DNA from: Rhizophlyctis rosea
Lineage: Eukaryota > Chytridiomycota > Chytridiomycetes > Rhizophlyctidales > Rhizophlyctidaceae
Assembly: GCA_027596075.1 (NCBI GenBank)
Contig: JADGJC010000002.1
Location: 124,001-188,000, forward strand
DNA: 64,000 nucleotides
Reading direction: 5' to 3'
Below, piece by piece: positions 1 to 11,155 of this stretch. The notes below the pieces were generated by a model that saw nothing but the letters and a program-made list of their open reading frames with translations, ran no database searches and was not told the origin of the DNA. Made by a program: the position numbers and the translations under genes. The first letter of the stretch is position 1. The number at the start of each line of letters is the position of its first letter.

Positions 1-848
1 ATAGTTACATTTGGGTGCGGCAATGAGTAGTATGACATCAAAGTACCTTCTCTCAATTGCTTCCCCTTCAGGTTGTTTCGCAAATGCCGATATTTCCTGG
101 GTGGGCTGCTGTTCACCGTTGAGGTGACTTGCTTGAGCTTTTCCTTGTTCTTCTCCTCGTTTCCTGCTTGCCACTTCCACTCCAGCAACCGACTTGCGAC
201 GGGGTACCCAGTGCCGTGGAAATGTCGATAGGGATAGCGGTCATGTCGAAGTGGTCCCGTCAGCCACCCACCGTCACCAGGTTCGGGCAAATCGTCCAGG
301 ACTGCCATGTCCTTCTCATACGATTTTGCAGCAGCTAAAGCTTTCGCATCTGCTGGGTCGAGTTCGGCTTCCTGCTCCAATTCAACTTGTTCCACCTCAG
401 GCCTTTCCGCTTCCGGATGCGGTTCACCTTTTTGTTGTGCCTTCGACTGTCGCCCAACTCTTGCCGCCTTCTTGGACCCCTTGACTCCCTTTTTGCCCGT
501 TCCTCGTGCTTCTTGACTTCCATCCTTCAAGCCACTCATCTGGTCATCCGACCCACTCGCCTTCTCATCTTGTGAAGGGTCTACCAGTGGCACCGCGCTC
601 CCCTCTGGTGCATGTTTCAGTTCATTTCCTTCAACACCGATTGCCGCTTTTGGAGAACCCTCTTCAGTCTTCGATCCGACTTGTTGTTCGTTCTCGTCTT
701 TTTGCGCCTTGCCTGTTAATTCTGGTTCTTCAACAGGGGAATCACTGCTGTTTGTGGACAGCTGCTCCCCAGATGATGTGGCAACAGGAGTTGCTGACGT
801 TGTTGTTGCATCTGGAGGTGGGTCATCGGCGTTGTCCGTTTGTTGCAT
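1..848 (-). CDS. Unknown acidic protein, N-terminal part (runs off left edge)
   Basis: Reading the minus strand from the ATG at 848, the frame stays open for 282 codons to the window edge, so the gene is 3'-truncated. The first roughly 175 residues are low-complexity and rich in Glu, Ser, Asp, Lys and Gln, typical of a disordered tail. From about residue 195 the sequence becomes ordered-looking, with aromatic/His-rich stretches (RYPYRHFHGTGYP, then LLEWKWQAGNEEKNKEKLK), suggesting a folded domain continues outside the window. I do not recognise the family and assign no function. No intron is needed in the visible part. It is divergently arranged with RPN12; about 510 bp separate the two start codons. 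Confidence 0.6.
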   Translation of the reverse strand, partial: MQQTDNADDPPPDATTTSATPVATSSGEQLSTNSSDSPVEEPELTGKAQKDENEQQVGSKTEEGSPKAAIGVEGNELKHAPEGSAVPLVDPSQDEKASGSDDQMSGLKDGSQEARGTGKKGVKGSKKAARVGRQSKAQQKGEPHPEAERPEVEQVELEQEAELDPADAKALAAAKSYEKDMAVLDDLPEPGDGGWLTGPLRHDRYPYRHFHGTGYPVASRLLEWKWQAGNEEKNKEKLKQVTSTVNSSPPRKYRHLRNNLKGKQLREGTLMSYYSLPHPNVT

Positions 849-1361
849 CGCGTTTACTTAGAAAGGCAGCCCGTTTACAGCGCTATTATCGGTAACTTTG
901 CGGTTCCCTAAGTCAATTCCAATACATCAATGTTATTTATAGCTTCGCAATGTTTGCTTTTCTAGCAGGACCACCGACGATCACGATTACGGTGGATTTA
1001 CGGGTCAGATCGATTGCGTACTCCATCCTCATCACGTCAGGAAGGATACCTCAGCATCAAGGGGCGAATCCTGTAAGACCAAATAGCAATAAGTTGCGAA
1101 GATCAACTACTCATCATCTCACCACACGCAGCCACAAGAATGCAACTGACAGTGCTATAGAAGCTTCGCTGGTACACCGTCGCCCAATGTTTTCGAGGAG
1201 CATGCAAACTCTGAACGTCCTGTAAACAATTATGTAAGCCCAGAATTCACGTGACCGAAACCCCTGCCTCTGATGCTCTCCAATGTCCATCATTTGAAGG
1301 TGGTTGTTTTTGAATTCTTCTCCTTAACCGCAATTTCCTAGACCTAACAAAGTAACGCACA
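849..1361. other. Divergent intergenic region
   Basis: Shared upstream region of the partial minus-strand gene and RPN12. Only short, compositionally random open frames are present. I see no convincing TATA box or repeat. Confidence 0.5.
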
Positions 1362-2501
1362 ATGACGACGGATACCCTGAGCCAAGGTATTCTGGCACTA
1401 TACCTGTATGTTGTCACACCTTCCATGTGCTGACTTCTTCTTCAGCGACGGCTTTGCACGAAAATCTCAAAAAGGATTTCTTCTCTCCCAAGCCCGATCT
1501 GGAGAAGTGTGGAAAATTATTGACCAGTCTAAAGGTGTGCCTCCATATGTTTTAACTTTGTTTCCCATTCCATTCTTATTAATGTATTAACCTGGACACT
1601 GATGACTTGCAAAGATCCTATTGACCGAACTGTCCTTTCTAGTGCCGGGGGATAGAGCACCCAGCGCACAAGAGCATGCACTCACGAGTAAGTAAACAGC
1701 GAAGTGTGTCAGGCAATAACAAGCAGGTGCTGAGTAGCTACTTCACAGGGGACGTCCTTGAAATCGGTGCACTATGGAGTGTGCGAGCAAAAGATATTCC
1801 AGCATTCGAACGGTATTTCGCACAGTTGAAAACCTACTACAATGATTATAAGTAAGACGGACAGGTGTTCACTGGCATGAACCCAGTACATAGACTAACT
1901 GACAATCGCATGGTTTCTTTCAGTGACAAAATCCCCCCATCGCAACGCTTGTATACCCTTCTCGGCTTGAACTTGATCCGACTCCTCGCTCAAAACAAAA
2001 TCTCCGACTTCCACACCGAGCTCGAATTGATTGATCCGGAGCAACTCGGAAACATTTACATCAAACACCCGATCCAAATCGAGCAATGTCTCATGGAGGG
2101 GTCATATAACAAGGTCTGGCATGCGAGAGCGAATGTCCCGGCGGAGGAGTACGCGTTCTTTATGGATATCTTGATGGGCACGATCAGGTACATCTCATGA
2201 GCGTCCTCCATCAGCGCGCTTCTTCCACGAAACTTACAAGTCCATATTTCTTAGAAATGAAATCGCAAGCTGCAGTGAAAAGGCATACGAGACATTGCCG
2301 ATCACCGACGCAACAACATTGCTGTATTTCAAAACGCCAGATGAATTGCGTGTGTTTGCTGAACAGAGGGGTTGGGCGGTGGATTGGCAAGGAGGGAAAG
2401 TGCACTTCGAAGTTGCGGATACAGGTGCATCGGACATCCCGGCGACGAAGATGATTCACCAGGTGCTGGGATATGCAAAGGAGTTAGAGCGGATTGTATA
2501 A
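1362..2501 (+). CDS. RPN12: 26S proteasome regulatory subunit RPN12 (PSMD8)
   Basis: Non-catalytic subunit of the 19S lid, needed for lid assembly and degradation of ubiquitinated proteins in nucleus and cytosol. Six exons: 1362-1386, 1446-1534, 1615-1687, 1749-1851, 1924-2187, 2255-2501, joining to 266 aa, the usual family length. The protein is helical and ends in the CSN8/PSMD8/EIF3K (PCI-type) domain. Recognisable stretches are [36 protein letters not shown] and [19 protein letters not shown], plus the winged-helix-like tail with [12 protein letters not shown]. All introns have GT-AG ends and consistent phases. The start is the first ATG of the first in-frame exon. No unusual residues noted. 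Confidence 0.95.
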
Positions 2502-3042
2502 TGTGTATTTAGTTCATATGGTTTGAGAGAAACCATGGGACGGCGAGCATGTCTTACCAAATTGCTGACACTCGCATCAAGACGAGCATTTTGATTTGTG
2601 TATGGAGCGTCGCCAGTGCCTTCCTGATTTCTTTGCATGGACCGCTGTCCTGGGCGCCTTTACACTAGTGCCCAGTCGTGAAATTGGATGCTTCTCTCTC
2701 CTATTTTTATATCGGTCGTGAACGCGGGAAGTTTACTTATCGACGGCGCAATAAACAAAGAAGCCTGTGGTGGAGGTGGATCCCTGTCGAGTATGAAAAT
2801 CTAGAAGCCAATTGCCGGGGAATAATTCGAAGAAGCCAGGCTGGATAAATCTAAACATGTGCAAACAAGCCCCTCTTGCAATGCATCATTCTTCCAATGT
2901 GGCAGAAGATCAGTTTCTCCCTTAAGCGACTTTGCATGAATATACACAGACTGCGCGGCGACGCCACATGCCTTGGGTGCAATAAACCGGCCACAAAAGT
3001 CGCTACGAGCCCCACTGCGTGTCAAATACCAGATCCTTCTGT
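2502..3042. other. Convergent 3' intergenic region
   Basis: Lies between the RPN12 stop and the RdRP stop and should hold both 3' UTRs. Short frames here look random; no repeat or RNA gene seen. Confidence 0.5.
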
Positions 3043-6000
3043 TTACTTTTGCCCCATAATGACCGGATTTACGGTCCTCCACCACTTCTCGCTACGACGT
3101 CGCTCCTTTTCCGTTGCTTTGATGTGACAAAGGATTTGCACAAGATCGGGATGATCATAAGGCCCTGGATAAATCCTTGAATGATCAATCGAAGTGAGAA
3201 AGGAAGGTCGGCAGCTCAGTATACGGTACTCACACCACCATTTATCTTTTATGTCTGCCGTACTCGGGGAACTGTATTCACCCATCCCGTCAGCCGGCTC
3301 GCTAAATCCCGAATCTTTGCGGTCCATCTTTAGATTGGAGCCAGATGATACTATGTGTAGGGCAAGGCTCGCTTTGCATTTAGTAGCCTTATCCTCCGCA
3401 TCGTGATCCGCCGCCGGTATCCCTATATCCAATCCTTCGATGCGCTTCCAAATCTCTTTGTTGATTGATAGCCGCTGGGTGCGCGTAATCTTGTTGTTCC
3501 CGCCCTGCCTCGAGGCCCCCATCCTCGCTCGATAGGCACTAGCTATATCACGCATTTTAACCTCCGCGTGATGCATCAGTAAGTCGCCCCCCGGTATTCC
3601 TGCAAGCGACTGCCGCCACCGTTGTTGCTGGGCAGCAACGTCTTCGTCCCCACAACCGTGCATGGTTTGCAACTGAACGACAGTCTCCCGATTGCTGGCC
3701 AACTTTTCTTCAACCCATCTCACAGATTTCCGATGTAACACACCCAACGCACGGCTAGAGCGGACCACGTCGGTTTCCGTCTTGAGCGCAGCCTTGTGAC
3801 CGACTAGCCAATCAGGCACCGGGCAGTTCCGAAATGGGAAAGATTTGAGTTTTTTGCCCGACTTTGGGCCGTCCACCAACTCTTCGCACAGCGCCGCTAG
3901 TTGCAATACATATTCATCCGCTAGGCCCCATTTGTCAGCTGCCTCCTCTGAAGCAAACTCCTGGATTTAGACCTCTTTTCTTGGCTGCGGGCGAATTGTC
4001 ATGCTCACCATGTTTCCGCGTTACCGACCCCAGCTCCCCGTCTTTTTTGCACAAAAAATCGGCAAATAGCGCGTCAGATACGCCTTCATTCTCATGAACC
4101 CCCATGCCCGCATCCGTTCGCTTCTTCAATACGTCCCCCAACGTTTCTTCGTTTTGACTAAAATACTTCTCCACATCAGTGACCTGGAATGCAGAATTCA
4201 CAAAAGGCTCTACGATCCGCGTGTCCCAAATCACCAGAGCATCATCGCCATCGTAGTCCCCACCCGCCAGTAGGGAAGCCAGCGATCGCTCGGCCTGCAC
4301 GGAAATAACAAGTACGTCCCGGAAGTGTTGCAATTCGGCTTTGTCGACAGCCTTGACCCGCTGCATGTCACTTGGGCGGTGGGCTGGGTTGCGTCCGACA
4401 ATGACATCTCCGGTGATGCAGCCGATAGGAAAGTATTCGTCATCGAGATGCGTAATGTTGATGTATACTTCGTTTGGGGCAAGGGTTCCGGTCGGATCCG
4501 GTATCATGAGCGCTCGTGCACTTTTCGGCACTTTGATGTTGAAGTTGGTGGTCGATCGCTGCGTCAGCATTCGAAAGCAAAGGCCAAGTGCGTGTGTGAG
4601 GAAGGAGTTCGTACGTGACTCAAAGCCGGCTTCAATCATCTTGGGCATCAAGGGCGCGTCAATTAATTTTTGTGAGAATGCGCAAGATAATCAGTGGCTG
4701 AACTTACTTTTCGAGCCTTCTCAATCGAGTCCATTTCAAACGCATCCTCCTCATCCTCATCATCCTCTGACTGTCGCCTTCTCCAGCCCTGCGTTGTCCA
4801 ATCCTTGTTGGAGGCTACCTTCAATTGTTTGAGGACTACCGCTTGGTCGTCGGAGAAAAGGCAATCCCACAGCTGTTGGACATTTTCCTTGTAGAGTTCT
4901 ACAAACACGTTTGGATCCACCCCTGCGTGCTCCAAAATTTGAATAAATTGCGAGTTGAGATTTCCTTTGGTTGCCCGCGCGGGTTTGCAGACCTCCAGTG
5001 TTGTTTGTGTTGACGTGTCCAGGTATTGGTCCGGAATGTGATATTTCTTTTGGGATTCGCGAGATTTGATGTAAACGCTTTCGGTTCCTACGGATGACGG
5101 ATCCTTTACCCACATCCCCTTCTCCGACCCAAGGCGACCTGTAAGTGCCATAAAATGTATGTGAACCAACCAAACGACTAATCCGCGCCGTGGAATTGCA
5201 AGGAGCACACTTTTCCTACCTTGAACGGCACAAACCCAAGGATTGAATGAACATCCCTTGATGACCGCCTGCAGGGCAGCTTCTGAGATCAACCCACATC
5301 CATCCGTTAAACAGTTGCCTGTCGCGTCGCCAGCCGGATAATACAGATCCCCAATGATGGTATGATCGCGAATTTGGAGGGTAGCCGTCGTCTTCGTGAA
5401 TGCAAGATCCAACCGCGCGACAAATTTGGCGCACTTCATTGCTGAGTTTTCTCCGATGGGTATATGCCAATTCAGCCACTCCTCCGTCGAAACACTCTCT
5501 ACGCCTACTCCCCGAACCGCAAAATATCGAGCCTTCGTCTTCTCCGTGCCGTATAACATTTCGAAAACCCTTGTGCCCAACTTTATGCGTCTGGCTTTCC
5601 GCTTCATAGACTGCAACACCGAGGGATTCGCTTTATCGACAAACTCGACCTGAAGGTAACGGTCTGCCCCAAACTTCCGCGTTGCCCTGTTTCTCTCATG
5701 CATCTGGACTGGGCGCAAGCGCACCTGTATGTTTCCGTAGGAGTCATCAATGACAACTCTGTAAATCGGAATGGAGTTTGGACGTGGTGGCTCCAGAAGG
5801 CAATTCGGGATCGCTGGGAATTCGAGCTCTGGCTCTTTTGCTTGCAACCACCGCAATATGTCTGCGAGCGGTGTTTTGACCCAAGATGCTAAGATCGCAG
5901 CATCAAGGGCGGTCCACTCCAAAGGGCCACCGAAGTAGCGCAGGCAACGGAGGATTTCCCATTGTTTGCTGAAGTCCAGTTTCGAGAACGATGGAAGTAA

Positions 6001-6745
6001 TGCGGGTGGACACTCGGCGTCAGGAGGTTCAAAGGCAGATGGCACGGCATTGGAGGGTCCGGAGTGCTGTCCACTAGGTGTTTGTCCATCGGAGCGTTTT
6101 GGAGATTTCTGACGAGGAATGCTACTGTAAAGGGGTGGGGGCGTTTGTGGTCGAGAACGCTTATGCGAGTGGGCTTCAGGAAACGATCCTGCCTGCAGTG
6201 ATGGTCAGATGAACGATCGCCGGTGTTTCACCAGCCTTTCTCACCTTGGTTGACGGGTATATGGCGGAAAGTCTGCTCTGTCCAAGGGACGGCGACCCTG
6301 CACTTATTTGTAACGTGGTATCTGGCTGGGTATGATAGGTCGATGATAGGCGTCGGTCTCTTGCAGACGGCGAAGTCTCCCTGCTCCTTCCGGTTTGGCG
6401 GGTATCGTATGTACGTCGTGACTTTGGAGAGGGAACCGTCAAACTTTGGGTGAGTCGTGCCAGAAGGACTTCTTCGAAACTGGGCGAGTTTTTCAATTTC
6501 CCAGTAGTGACTTCAGTTATGAAGATGACGATGACTCGATCTGGGTCCGAGCTAATAAGCAGCGGGTTGGCTTTCGCACCCTCGCTCAACTTCGCAACAA
6601 CCCTATCTGTCACTGCAACATGAAAGGTTCAGGAAGTGCGAGTTTGCGGGGCAACTGAGTGAAGGGACTAACCTAGCTTAGTTTTCAGACGCTTTTCCAC
6701 CTCATTGAGCTTCTTGACCCAAAATGCCACCTTGTTGCCCTCCAT
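3043..6745 (-). CDS. Cellular RNA-dependent RNA polymerase (QDE-1/RDR family)
   Basis: Eukaryotic RdRP that makes dsRNA from single-stranded templates for RNA silencing. The minus-strand exons 6745-6673, 6612-6245, 6192-5220, 5138-4708, 4639-4025, 3960-3236 and 3175-3043 join to 1105 aa, within the family range. The catalytic metal-binding motif GGDYDGDDALVIWD lies at about 4235-4263; DYDGD is the fungal variant of the RDR signature. It is preceded by the conserved GDVIVGRNPAHRPSD and RVKAVDKAEL blocks. Upstream are the conserved DGCGLIS segment and, after removal of an 81-nt in-frame intron (5139-5219), the block VQGRLGSEKGMWV. A C-terminal AALCEELVDGPKSGKK block also fits the family. The 4024 donor and 3235 donor were chosen to keep frame; neighbouring donors are possible. 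The N-terminal ~300 residues are Ser/Arg/Pro-rich and poorly conserved. It is a host-type gene, not a viral polymerase. Confidence 0.92.
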
Positions 6746-7206
6746 AGCGACGCGCCCTTCGGCTATACACGAAAGTTGGATTGAATGCAGATGATACCCA
6801 TCGTCGAAAGTTTGGTGACCATGACTGTCAGTAGGAAAGTTTGTTCAGACAGTATGGCTGGTCTGACGTGTTTGACATTGTTTGTTTACCCCGCCACGTG
6901 GTAGGGTCCACGTCGAAGACTCAGGGTCCAAAATTAGGTGTAACTATTATATGATTCATATCATCATCGTCATCATGCACGTAGACTCTGTCACCCAAGA
7001 CCTGGCGTGAAGATGATGTGATCGTTTCGCAGCACTCTCGAACATCGTTGCATTCGTAACCCAATCAGGTGTGTCGTACATCGCGGAGAAGGTGAACATC
7101 GACGTGACAACCACAATGATCCGATGATAATAATGCGCAGGATACAAAAGTTCTCGCACAGTTCAACCCCGTATCTATTAATAATCTTTTCAATACATGT
7201 TAAATC
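6746..7206. other. Intergenic region upstream of RdRP
   Basis: Promoter side of the RdRP and 3' side of the coiled-coil gene. Contains a CACGTG hexamer at about 6895. No gene seen. Confidence 0.4.
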
Positions 7207-9763
7207 TCAGATGGGAGCAGGAGAACTGCCACGCGAAAATTGCGCAAGGAGATCACCAGGGCGGGGAAGGGGACTAACGGATCTAGGTTTAGGACTGACG
7301 GATCTCGGCACGTTAATGTTGCCAGCTCTACTGCTCGTGTCAAAGAAGCCTTGGTACGCAATGGGTGAAAATGTTTCGCCATGTGGAATTTGTGGTCCCC
7401 CACCTTCTGGCCTCTTCGAACCTCCTGTACCCCCTTCAATCAATATATCAACTTGATTCTTAAAATCGTAAAAAGTATGTTAGTAATGGTATACAACCAA
7501 AGAAATTCCACAGCACTAAACTCACTTTCAATCGATTTGACATCTCAGCAATATTCGCCTGCAACCGTCCTACCTCCGCATCTTTCTCCTCAGACCCCCG
7601 CCAAGCCGCCACCTCATCTTCTAATCTCCGGAGCTGTTCTACTGATGTTTGGTGCTTCAACATCAGAAGAGTAGATTCTTGCTCTTTCCGTTGAATTGCC
7701 GCCTGCAAGCTCGCCACCTGCCGTGAATGACTCGACTCCGCCGCTAATACTTCTGATAACCTAGCTTCTAGCCTAAACTTCTCCGCCGCCTCCTCCGACA
7801 CCGACACCTTCACCCGCGCCAACTCATCCGAAACAGTGGTAAGTTGCGCGGTCTTTTGTTGCAACTGCGATTTGAGTGCGGTGACGTCTGCTTCCATGGC
7901 TGTTTTGGCGGCGTTGATTTTGTCGTGCATGGCCAGGATTTCTTCTTTTTTCCTTTGGCGACCCACCTCCCGTTCATGCGCATCGAGGGTTAGCCGTTCG
8001 TGGAGCTCCGTTTGCTGCGTCTGCATGGACGCAATCCGTTCGTCCCGTTGCTTCAATGCGCTCTGAAGAACCGCCTCCGTCTCCCGGAATGTCCGTAGTT
8101 GATTCTGAGCATCCTGCAATGCAGCTTGCAAATCTTCTATCCTATCTGATACCGAGGCGAGCTTTTGCTGGGTGGTAATCTTCAAATCGGTCTTTTGTTG
8201 AGTGGTCGCGTTCAGCTGCTGAATCGCATCGTCTAATCTACTTTGGAGACTCGCAACATTCTGCTGCCGTGACGAGAGTTCGGCAAACAGCTGGTTTCGC
8301 TCCTCCTTCCAACCATCCTGCCCGGCACGCAACTCCGAGATTGCCAGATCTTTGCTATGAAGCTGATTCCTGAGCTCCGCCGTTAATTTCCGCAAATCAG
8401 CATTTTCCTTCTGAAGCTCCTTCCTTTCACCCTCAGCGTTCTGCAATTGGCGCTCCAAATGACCCTTTTCGTCCGCAAGTTGCCCAGCCCGAGTTAAATT
8501 CTCCTGCATATCCTGCCTCAAGTTAAGCTCAATGTTTCGCACATGGTCAATATCCTCAGCTTGTAAAGCCAACCGAGCATTCAGCCGTTCCAGCTCCGCT
8601 TTCTGCCTTTGCTGTTGTGACGCCGACTCCTCCACCTCTAAAACTAGTGCTCGCTCCCGCCGTGCCGCCTGCTCAATATCCGCCAAGTATTTCTGTTCGC
8701 GCTTGACTAAAGAATCCATCTCCTTCCGAACTTCTGCCAATGCACCCCGCAGTTTGAGCAACTCGTCTACTTCCGCACGCTTCTTTTGCAGATTGCTTTT
8801 GAGGGTTTTGATCTCGTCGTCGCGTTGGGTAACGAAATGATCCAGCTGTAGTGCTTGCACCTCAATTTGCATTTTGCTTTCCTTCTCCTTCAACAAATCC
8901 GCCTCTACCGCCCTCAACGCATCTTTCACCTTCCGCAATTCACTATCTTTGAGCGCGAAGCTATCTGTCAACTCTTTATGCAGTCTCGTAAGCTTTTGCG
9001 CCGTTTTTTCTTGCTCCTCCCTCTTGATATCCCCATCCGTAACACTCTGCTGGAGCTTGGCCAGCTGAGCTTCCAGCTTCTCGTTCGTGCGCGCCCATGC
9101 TGCCGACTCCTCCGAATACCGTGCCTGCCAAGATTGTAATTGCTTTTTGAGACTTGCATTCTCGTCAGATTTCAGGGCCATTGCACTTTCTGCCGTCCGC
9201 CGATCCCCTTCAATTCTCCTCTCGGTCGTTTGCAATTCGTCATGGTGGTTATTTTGAAGAGCTTGAACTTCGGCCAAAAGCTTATGATAATCCGCCTCAA
9301 GTTGCGAATATCGTGCCTTCTCTTCGTCCAGCAATACTAATAGGGATTTGTCGTTACTGTAGTACTGTTCCCGCCGATTAATATCATGCACAAGCTGAAT
9401 ATCCATCCGACTGTCCCATACCTTCGCTTTCAAAGCGTGTTCCTTTGACAGTAATTTATTCCAAGCATCAGCAGACGAGGCTCGTTTATAGGCCCGATCC
9501 TTCCCGGTAGCACCTTGGTCACTCTCCCGAGTAGCTCGTCCCCTGGTTGTGCCCACCTTCTCCCAAGCCGGTGTAACGGAAGGTAATAGATCTTCTGTGA
9601 AGGAATGTTTCCCGTTCGGATCGACCCGGATTTTACCCTTCAGCCCTGCTTCGTCCGCTGCGAAACAGCTGGTTTCACCTTCAGATTCCCGGCTTCTGTT
9701 GAAGAGCTGGCGCTCCCGTTCGAGCTCGCGCAAGCGTTGTTGACGCGATGCCGAAAAGCTCAT
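7207..9763 (-). CDS. Long coiled-coil protein, function unknown
   Basis: Two exons (9763-7526 and 7458-7207, intron 67 nt) give 829 aa from the ATG at 9763. An in-frame ATG at 9799 would add 12 residues. Residues ~1-150 are basic and Ser-rich (starting MSFSASRQQRLRELERERQ). From ~150 to ~740 the protein is almost uninterrupted heptad repeat, rich in Gln, Glu, Lys, Leu and Ala, with no Pro or Gly breaks, so a parallel coiled-coil rod is expected. The C-terminal ~85 residues, in the second exon, are Gly/Pro/Ser-rich with repeated RSVSP motifs that resemble proline-directed phosphorylation sites. This architecture is seen in centrosomal, flagellar-basal-body and golgin proteins. I cannot place it in one of these, and low-complexity coiled coils match each other non-specifically. 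Confidence 0.85.
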
Positions 9764-11155
9764 TGAGTGCGATACGTGTGCTCGTTGGGAAACTCTCACA
9801 GCGAGTGCTAACCTTTGGTGGAGGGGCGGAAATGCTATTGACTATACGTCAAACTGATTATGTTCGTATATTGGTAATAAAACTCTGCGAAGGAAGCAGT
9901 TTCAGACAGCAATTTCAAACAAGGTTGTTCTGGAAGATGCCTGTAGGAGAACGGAGCCCACCGACCCCCAAGTTGGTTGTCGCATGTTCACTGTTCACCC
10001 AGGTCGGACATGACACTGATGATAACAATTGGTTGGAGTTGGGAATGAATGCACTGGAGTGTACTGATCCATGATGGATAGTGAAAGTGGCGCAGTAGGT
10101 TGAGTGACACCAACACCCACCCATTTGAAACCAACTGCGCTTTTGGTGTGTGAGTCACCTTACGTAAATCGTGTCACAAGGGCATTGAAATGACAATCAA
10201 ATGAATGGAATGACGGACTGTTGGATCGCCGCATGATCGACACAATTGCCAAGCAACAAAATAAAAGCAGATTATAAAACCCCACCTTGTTCCCACAAAC
10301 TCCCACCAACTTTCAACAATCTGTCAACCCCTCGCACGCTTCACCCCTCGTCTTCGCGTCACAGAGACGAACATCATCGGTCGAGCTCCATCTGCAAGGA
10401 AAAAGGAAAAGGCTTTGGTAGGTTGTGGCTGAAGTGTATTTCGTTTTTGAAAATGGTGCCATTCAGTCATTTTGGAAACCCCCTTCTCATCAAACAGTGC
10501 TGGGCTCGATATATTTCCCTCCACAGCGAAATCAATCTGTTGCGGGACGGAAAAGAGTAAGCAACGTGGTTGGCGTCGTAGACGACTTTGTAAAATCTCT
10601 TTGGCTTACACCTGTTTGTCCATATTGCAGCATTTGAACAAACTTCCAGGTGAGTGTTAGTTCCTTGTGATTCTCAAAGAGAGTTTAGGGCTTCGACTTA
10701 ATCGGCGTATTGCTTGGATACCTGTCGTCTACCCACGCGCGCTGTTCTTCATGCGAGCTGTACCAGTCTACATGTCACATCAACTCTTCAGTCCGCCGTC
10801 AAATTGCAGTTCTACCACCTAAAACACTTTTTGTTTGGTACCCGGCAACCCTTCTGTCATTGGTTAATGGCGATGGGAAGTTCATAGCCGCGGTTACTGA
10901 GCAACACAATCTCTGTTGACGTTTGTGGCTCGCAAGAGTTTACATGTCCGGAGTTGTGGGTGATGGGTTGGTCAGATTGCACAAGGCTTTCAAAGACTGA
11001 ACTGTATCCCGTATGGCAAGACTTCAGGAAGATCCTATGCAAGCGTTCGTCGCTTTATCCCTCATTACTTTTGGCGCTTTTGGGTGGGTGTTGGTCATTG
11101 CAATGATCGTACTGACCCAATCATTAAATTCACAGAACTCTACAACCCGACAATC
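9764..11155. other. Divergent intergenic region and probable long 5' UTR of the RNase H gene
   Basis: About 1.4 kb without a convincing coding exon. A TATA box at 10273 and donor- and acceptor-like sites (for example an acceptor CACAG at 11131-11135, just upstream of the ATG at 11156) suggest a spliced 5' leader for the downstream gene. This is inference; a short upstream coding exon is not excluded. Confidence 0.4.
10273..10279 (+). promoter_or_regulatory. Candidate TATA box
   Basis: TATAAAA followed by a pyrimidine/CA-rich stretch typical of a fungal transcription start. It is the best promoter candidate for the RNase H-domain gene, which would then have a leader of roughly 0.85 kb before splicing. 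Confidence 0.4.

Noticed and set aside
3043..6745. Reading the RNA polymerase gene as an integrated RNA virus
   Set aside because: The DYDGD motif and the flanking blocks belong to the cellular QDE-1/RDR family, which is unrelated to viral RdRPs, and the gene has six spliceosomal introns.
7836..9743. Ser/Cys-rich and Leu-rich frames on the plus strand opposite the coiled-coil gene
   Set aside because: They are antisense shadows of a heptad-repeat coding sequence and lack introns, promoters or domains.
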